Assembly (NCBI GenBank): GCA_022457155.1
Contig: JAJGOT010000003.1
Span: 2,345,001-2,409,000 of the forward strand
Direction: 5' to 3'
Length of the DNA: 64,000 nt
Origin: Cladopsammia gracilis
Lineage: Eukaryota; Cnidaria; Anthozoa; Scleractinia; Dendrophylliidae
Shown: in pieces, positions 53,801 through 62,800 of the stretch
How positions within the stretch are numbered: the stretch's first letter is position 1
Layout: every line of letters starts with the position of its first letter
Notes under the pieces: generated by a model
What the model saw: the letters and a program-made list of their open reading frames with translations, nothing else
Told to the model about the DNA's origin: nothing
Databases searched by the model: none
Program-made: the position numbers and the translations under genes

Positions 53801-56800
53801 TGTTTCTAACGTAGTTTGTGGATACCAGTGTTATAATCTTTCACAAAAAATTTCAGGTTTTAACGATGTTTTGCTTCTGATTTATAAAGGTTTTAAATGT
53901 GCCACACAATTCCGGCATCACGCTATTTCAGATAAGCCATGAAAATAAACAAAATTGAACCAGTTGAAAGTTATTTTTGCATTATAGATATTTATAAGCT
54001 GATATAATGGAACTCATAGTGAATACAATATTTTGTGATGAGATTTTTGGTGTAATTAGGACTTTGAATTTTTGGCCGCCATGTTGCCGCTCCATACATT
54101 TCTTACTAAAAATGTCTAATACTCGTTTGTCTATAACTCTTGAACGAAATGCCCTTGCGTTTCAAAATTTTGTCCAGATGTGTAGTTTTAAACTCTCTAC
54201 AACTCCATAAACATTTTGGATTTGAAATCTGTTGTTTACTGCTTCTGAATTTTTATATGACGTAAGTGCAAACCCCCAATTCCGGAATAAAAATAGGAAG
54301 AATTGTCACAAAAAATCGCGTTTTTCGGGATATGGGAGCCACTGGAAAACTAAGCATCTCTTATTGATGTATTACAAGCATGTTTTGGCAGATTTACACT
54401 GCAAGCGCACCTGAACAAACGATATTCAGAAACTATTCTGTTCCTTCTTATTCCGGAATACGGTCAATCCAACGAGCCCTAAATCTTGAAGGGAAATTAT
54501 AGCAATGTAACGCCGCACACGCAGTTGTAATTTGCTGAAGTTGCTGTCATTAGAAAGTTGCTCTAACAAATTGAAGTAGAGTCATTCCTATCTAGACTAC
54601 TATTTAAACTCACCTCGCTCAAATCAGGGGAGCCTCTCTTTAGTTCTCCAGCCATCACCAGAACAGCCTTTAATGCACGGAGTCCAAAATCGTAGTGAGA
54701 CTGTTTAGAGAGTTGTCCTGATGCCAGCTTGTACAGTACTGTCATCTTCTTGGCAAGAACCTGCAAGGATAAACAAATACCGAGGAATTTACATTTGATG
54801 ATGATCAATTTATTTCAGTGTATATCAGTTTGCTGAGTTGTGTACAAACACATGGGGAAGCGCCATAGTAAAGTAAAAGTTGCCCACACAATTAAGTCGG
54901 CATAATATATGATGTGTAAAACCCAATGTATTTGAAATTGTTTTAGTTGTTATTGTTCGTGGAATTATTTTTTTACATTGACAACCGTTAGGTTCTAATT
55001 GACGATTATTCGAAGAAGTGGGCATAATAGCAAAGACTAAGCTAATGAGAGCGCGCAAAAAACACTACCCACTGGTTTGGTGTGTACTAAGAATGGTTAT
55101 CTACTACCTAGGAGAAGCATTTCCGCCAATAGAAGTATGTTTCATCACTCAACACCCCTTCCTTACTTACTCGTCCTCCATGGCTGTGGTGAACCTTAAC
55201 CCTTTGACTCCCAAGAGTGCCCAAAGTCAAAATTCAAAAAAATGACAAATTATACTTTGTAAAATACTGAAAAACAAATGGTACCATGCAAAAGTACTGC
55301 TGAAGAGGTTTCATTTGAATGGTCACACCATAGGATTTCATCAACAGACTCAAAAGTTAGAACAAATGGTACCATGCAAAAGTACTGCTGAAGAGGTTTA
55401 ATTAGAATGGTCACACCATAGGATTTCATCCACAGACTCAAAAGTTAGAACAAATGGTACCATGCAAAAGTACTGCCGAAGAGGTTTCATTTGAATGGTC
55501 ATACCATAGGATTACGCCCACAGACTCAAAAGTTCGAACTACACTACATGTCTCCATAATTGACTCTAGGAGAGAAAGGGTTAGGAAAGTCTGTACATGA
55601 AGCTACATGAGGCTAGATACCAGCTAATATGCTAATGACAGGGAACCAATCATAGTGCATGATTGCTCACATCTAAATGGCCTCGAAATCAATCATAACA
55701 GTACGAATTACCTTTGCCAATAAGAATCCTTCAGAGAAAAGCATGATCTCGCAGATCTGTTGTAGATCTGGTACAATACACACTACTGGTCTGAAAAGAG
55801 CTTTGACGCTCTCAGGAAGCTCTGTACGACCTGCATAACCAGGGTTCATTGTGATGAAGATTCCCATGCGACCGTCCAACGCTATCTCGGTACCTTCAAA
55901 CTGTTAAAGGAAAATGGAAGTTTACGTGTTAGGACCACTTGAAACGAGGAGCAAAGAATCAAACAGAGAGTAGCTGTCGGGGGCAAATCTGTCTCATAGG
56001 TAAAACAACATTAAAACTAAAGTGCAATAACACCCCCAAAAGTCAATCCTGTAATTGGGCATAATATCTATTCTTCAATTGAACAAAATTCAATTACCGT
56101 TAATTCTCTATTCCCCCCCCCCCCCCCCCCTCCCCCGTCCCCTCAAATAAGCCCCCCTCTCTAATAAATTGATTCACGGCTGGAGAAAATGGGTTAAGAT
56201 AAGTTTACCTGTAGTCTCTTCAGATGGTTGCTGAGTGAATTTTGAAGTGTTTTGATTTGAGTGGAGATAACTGACAGCACAGACACGTCAATACGGTTGA
56301 ACTCATCAAAACAGCCCCAGGCTCCACACTGTGCCAAACCAGAGAAGATCTTGCCGATGGACTGGAGACGAACAAAAGCAGGAAAAGAATCAGTATCATA
56401 ATTTAGATATAAAAGAAAGGCGATCACAGTCACGTAAATTCAATGTCACTCAATTTTAATTGGTTCATGTAATTCACCATGTCACGCCTTTTTACTGTCA
56501 CATACCTTGTAGTCCATGCCCTCTCCACAGTTGGTGACGACGCACAGTAATCCCAGAGCTTTGGCCAGATCCTTGACTGTCTCAGTTTTTCCCGTTCCAG
56601 CAGGTCCTGCAGGGGCACCGCCAAGGTACATGGATAACGCCTAATGCAAAACATAAAATAATACAGTTAGTATTGGAATCCCATCTCAGAGAACTACATG
56701 TATTACACAAATCCTATAGTGTAGCTACAATCCCCGTCATATTTAGTTGGGACAAGTCACGCATAACACATATTTACCCTAACATTCGCCGTCCTTCCCT

Positions 56801-59800
56801 CCAATGTTGAATTTTGCGGCTTTGTGGTCATTAAATGGCAAACCAACATTGAGGAGGGAGAGAGAAGGCACGGAGACGCAATGTGTCCCAACAAATGTGA
56901 CGAGGATTGTATTTTATCGGAATTTAAAGTATGTGCCCTCAAAGTGAAAAGTGGCGGTAAAGTGTATTGAATCGGTGGGAAGAACTGCGTTGATGATTTC
57001 TTCGCGGAGGAAGGGTTAGACGGAAAATTGTTATCGAAGGAATATAACGTAACGAAAATGATTTTTTCTGTATATTCATAGGATTTTTAAAGTCACGTTA
57101 ATTCATACGTAAAGTGCTGTGCAATTTGGTTGATACCGGAACTTAAACGGAACACTGAGATAAAAAGGAATTGAGAATTTTATTGGCAATCTAACGGGGG
57201 AGCTCGTATGTTTGACAATTTTGTAATCGAATTAGGAGTTACAAATGTGATTTTCGAAGGCTGGTGGCTGTGACATGTGCAGGGCTGTTAATGTATTAAA
57301 CAAACAACTCTGAGTAGTAAACATGTAACAGGTTCAAAATTGAACAAGACTGAGATATCATAATGCGGGACGAGAGCAGTGAAACCGTTCAGCTGGATCG
57401 AGAGGAGTTAAACCCAAGGGAAATGCGACGAGTATATTTGATCACATATAGCCAGGCGAACATGGATATTGTGCCATCACGCGAAAGTTTTTCTCGCATC
57501 GTATTAGATGGATTTCAAAACGCCAATCCGGAGAACGATTGTTTAGTTGTTCAATGGGTTTGTAGCAGGGAAGCTCACCGCGATGGGGGAATGCACTACC
57601 ACCTGGCTGTAAAGTTAAGCCGGCGTAGAAGATGGCTGAGGGTGCGAAATTACATTGACAATGAATATGGTATTCAAGTGAACTTCAGCAGCCGTCATGA
57701 GAATTACTACACGGCTTGGAGATATACCACCAAAGAGGACCAGGAAGCCATAGAATCGCCGAATCACCCTGATCTACGGGAGATTGGTGAGCCATCAACG
57801 GCTCATGCAAGTCATGCGCACCTGGAAAATCGGCGACTTGGTGGTAACGAACCGCAACGAAAGCGAAAGCGTAAGGCACTAACAATTTATGATGTCTCAC
57901 AGCTGGCAGTCGAAAAAGGCATTAAGACGAGAATGGAGCTTATGGCGCTAGCCAATCAACAAAAGAACGAAGGAAAAACTGACTTGGCAGAGTTTATTGC
58001 AAACAAAGGAGCCAAGGCAGTGGACGAAGCTCTGACTGTGGGCTGGGAAATGCAAAATGCTGAAGCGGATTTGAAGAGGTCGAGATTAACAAGAATTGAG
58101 ATATTGTACAAAGAACTTGAAAACCCGTGTGTTGCGGGCTGCGAGGGTAAGTGGCTAAGGATGGCGAAAGAAGTTCTGACGCGCAATGACATTGCTCATG
58201 ATGAGTTTGCACAAGCAGTGCAAACGCTTTTAGAGAAAGGGCGTGGAAAATAACGAAATATTCTAATCAAAGGCCCAGCCAATTGCGCCAAAACCTTCTT
58301 GCTCAATCCACTCAATGCAGTTTACAAAACATTTACCAATCCCGCTACCACCACTTTTGCGTGGCTAGGAGCGGAAAGTGCAGAGGTAATATTCTTGAAT
58401 GACTTCCGTTGGTGCACGCAAATTATCCCATGGCACGATTTATTATTACTTTTAGAGGGGCAAAAGGTGCATTTACCTGCTCCCAAAACCCATTTCGCAC
58501 AAGACATTGAGTTCGCGCGCGATACACCAATCTTTTGCACCAGCAAAGAAGAGGTTTGTTTAGTGCGTGGGGGTACCCTCGATCAAACCGAATCCCAAAT
58601 GATGCATGTACGCTGGAAAATTTTCCCGTTCCATTTTCAAATTGCAGAGAAAGACCAACAGATTGTCCCACCATGTGCGCGTTGCTTTGCGGAGTTAATT
58701 TTTCCGCAAAGTTAATTGAGTGTTTCTATTTTCATCTAACGAGTCTCCACGAGTCTCCATAACGAGTCACCATACTGTAATCGGTTTAAATTCTAAAATT
58801 GGACGGAGTAAGAACAGCCCAATTTCATAAATGGGATGCTTATAAAGTAGATTTAGGTCTTTTTTAACGAGTGTAAGCTGATAAAAGGTGTTTTTTTCAT
58901 CGCTGTGCAAAGTGATCCACAGTTTGTTGAATTGAAATATCTGATGTTAATTCAATTAATATTCAGTGGAGACTCGTGTACACTTTGAACACGGGAAGCG
59001 ATTTGAGTTTCCTGGAAAGGAAAAGTGGTAAATAGCGATGTATTCTAGCTCAGTTAAGAGCCATTCATCCCTTGACTTCCAAAGGTTGTAATACATGTTG
59101 ATTACAAAGACTGTATTTCGATCACATACAAAGCAGTTGATGTTACCATTTCAACGGGACATTTATTTTCAGTACTAAATCGAACATTCATGTACGTAGT
59201 AGACAATACTTCCTGTTTAAAATGTGGCCACGGAAGAGATATGCAAAATACAAAAACCCAAATATTTGAAAACAAAACATTGCCAGAAAGAAGTAAATAT
59301 CAGCAATCTATTTCATGTAAAATGTTTTCCCACCACAGAAAAGTAAACTTGTTGTCGGAATTGACTGACGGTGCGTATTAGTCCGTACTGGCCGGTACCA
59401 GAGTGCAATCTACTACAGCATTCACTGGGAATTCAACTTGGTCTGTACTGGCAACGTGTTCATAAAGGTAATGTATTGCAGTTGAATCTTCCTGCATATC
59501 TGTAGCGTTTTTTGATTGGATTTTTGAGCAGTGTTTTTCGTTGTGCACAACCGGCTCAACACAGTATGCTTTATGAAAACCAATTAGTATAACAGCCAAT
59601 GTGTATAGTGAGGTGAAGTAGGAAAATATAGTTAGGGTGGAGGTTATATCATAGAAAGACCCCCCCCCCCCTCTTAAGGGGGGGATTCAGTTACTGCTAT
59701 AATACCCTTACCTGTGTGATAGTGAGGTAGATTCTGTCAGTCAGGGGGGTGATAACCAGTCTGCCGTTCAGTCCCATGTACTCATATCCGTATCCAAACT

Positions 59801-62800
59801 CTCCTGTGCATTGACGCACCATCAGTTCATCTGGCAGCTGGTCCCAGTAGAATCTCAACTGACTCTCCCATTCAAATTCACGTGTGTCCATTATACTGTG
59901 AACGAACACAATTACATAATTTGTTGACACTTCCTTAGCATACTAGTTGCGAACAACTGTAGAGCTCTATCTTTTCAAAAAAATCCCTATAATTATAAAG
60001 GTGATTCCTCAGTTTTGCATTGCGCGTCACTACTGTGCATAATTTCTGGCATCATCAGCGCGCACACATTCTGAATCAAGTGGCATTCCTTTGAGGCTAA
60101 ATTTTCTAAATAAATAACTGGCTTATTCCTCCTAAACAAGCACAGTGGCCTATCGTTTGTTTTCATTACATAATTTTGGTGCAAACATTGTCATCTTTAA
60201 GTTAAAAGAGTTTGAAATGAAAGTGTGACCATTCAAATGAAAGCTACTGAGCAGTACTTTCCTGTGGTGCTGTTTATTATGCTGTACAAAGAGGTTCTAC
60301 CTTTTGAGTCTGTGGATGAAATCCTAAAGTGTGACCATTCAAATGAAAGCTACTGAGCAGTACTTTCCTGTGGTGCTGTTTATTATGCTGTACAAAGTGG
60401 TTCTACCTTTTGAGTCTGTGGATGAAATCCTAAAGTGTGACCATTCAAATGAAAGCTACTGAGCAGTACTTTCCTGTGGTACTGTTTATTATGCTGTACA
60501 AAGTGGTTCTACCTTTTGAGTCTGTGGATGAAATCCTAAAGTGTGACCATTCAAATGAAAGCTACTGAGCAGTACTTTCCTGTGGTGCTGTTTATTATGC
60601 TGTACAAAGTGGTTCTACCTTTTGAGTCTGTGGATGAAATCCTAAAGTGTGACCATTCAAATGAAAGCTACTGAGCAGTACTTTCCTGTGGTGCTGTTTA
60701 TTATGCTGTACAAAGTGGTTCTACCTTTTGAGTCTGTGGATGAAATTCTGAAGTGTGACCATTCAAATGAAAGCTACTGAGCAGTACTTTTCAAAAGTAC
60801 TATTTATTTTTCAGAATTTCACAAAATAAAATTTGGGATTTCTACTGTATGTTTTGGCACTCTTGGGGTAAAGGATTAGCATGAAGCGGGTAATTATGCA
60901 TTCTCACCTGTCTCGAACAAAACTGTCAATGATGTCTCTGGCGTGAACTTCAATGATCAAAACTGTGTTAAACTTCTTGCGGTCATTTTTAGTCAGGTTT
61001 GGCTGACGAACCTGAAACATAGACATACATTGTGTGAATGAGTTATTCTAAACTTTCAAGTGATTCTTAAAGTGCCCATCACCCCTAGAAAGTTATTTTC
61101 AGAATCAACTCTATGTACATTGAATAGTTGAATGGTAAAATATTTCTGGTTTTGAACGTTGCGTTTGTGAGTTATAGAGATTTGAATTTACAAAATGCTA
61201 ATTAGATGACGTCAACCCGGGAATCATTTATTATACAACTACTTGTTTTCACCTCCAAGTAATATTTTTTACGAATCAATCGACTATCCACAGTTTATTT
61301 TTAGTATTTATCAAATTAATTATCCTCAAGGTGTAAACTGGGCATTGTAAATTGGTGTAGAAAAAATGGCAAATTCCCGGGTTGACGTCATCTAATTAGC
61401 ATTTTGTAAATTCAAATCTCTATAACTCACAAACGCGAGTTTAAAACCAGAAATATTTTACCATTCAACTATTCAATGTACATAAGTTGATTCTGAAAAT
61501 AACTTTCTAGGGGTGATTGGCACTTTAAGGGCATCTTCGCTACCTATTGCTATAGTTTATTAAAGAAATAAAAACGTGCCGAGTGCATTATTGAGTTATA
61601 TAAGCACGCGGGAATTTTTAAGAACACGAGAGAAGTGCAGAGAAGCCCGAGCCAAAGGCGAGTGCTTCTTGCACTTCTCGAGTGTTCTTAACAATTCCCA
61701 AGTGCTTATATAACTCAACAATGCTCGAGGAACAAGTTTTTTATTTCTTTTCTAAAATAATAATGGTTATAATGAACCTTACGTCACGTGCGTGCTTTAT
61801 CGAGTTTTAATGAACTTGGTTTAACCAATCATAACGCGCGCATTTCCTTGAGCATTTTATAATTTTCTATAATCTACTATTGCAGTTATGCTTGAGACCT
61901 CATTAAAAATGGGTGACTAGGTTTTTGCTATCTGGCTCAGCTTCCTATGAAATAAGAATAATACCCTCTGATCGTGTTTAAGAGCATTACAAAAAATATG
62001 TGATAGTGATACTGAAAAGCTTGGGATTTTTGGTGTTAAAGCCTGTTAAGTTATGGAACGATAATTGTGTTACAGTGTGAAGGATCTTGATTATTGATGT
62101 TATTGCCTTGGCAATGGTCACTTCCCACGGCCAGCATGTCCAAAGTCGGCTTCATTTGCAGTTATAGTACACTTGGCTCATTTTCCTTTATTTATATAGG
62201 CGATTATAATAAAAATATGGTAGCCTGTCAAACGAGACTTTGTGGTAACAGAGGTAAGCGGGGTGATATTTTTTGTATGGGTGATATTACCCCCTGATAT
62301 TCCCTCTCTGATATTCCCCGCTTCACAGCCAACCCCAATCACGTTTTCCCAATTCACAACACAATAATAAAACACTATGTTGTATCATTGTGAAAACAAA
62401 CCTTCTGCACAAGGTCACCGATCTGTTTGTGCATCTTTTTGGCATAGTTTTTCATGCCCATTTTGTCGCCCTTCTTCACTTTACGGAACACATCTTCCAC
62501 TTCCCATGTCCACCAGACTTGGTTTCCAGCCAGTACAACCATGCCTTGATAAGACATCATCCAGTCAATTCTGAAAGGCAACAGCAGCTGAATAGTGAGT
62601 ATAGTATGATATAGAAGATATATGACATTTCTCTTTGAGTGTTCAACTCGATATCAGTAACTGGCTGGTTCTGGCCGAATTTTACTAAAATGTCTGTAAA
62701 GGCCCGTTTACACAGACGACTTTTTGTGCAATTTTTGTTGCACTTGTCAATGCAATTTTTGTCGCGTGCACGTTGCATCTTCAAATCACATGTGTAAATG

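Noticed and set aside
57363..58253. Complete 296-residue stand-alone Rep gene
   Set aside because: The frame continues after one stop directly into helicase motifs, so the segment is treated as the front part of an interrupted gene, although separate use cannot be excluded.
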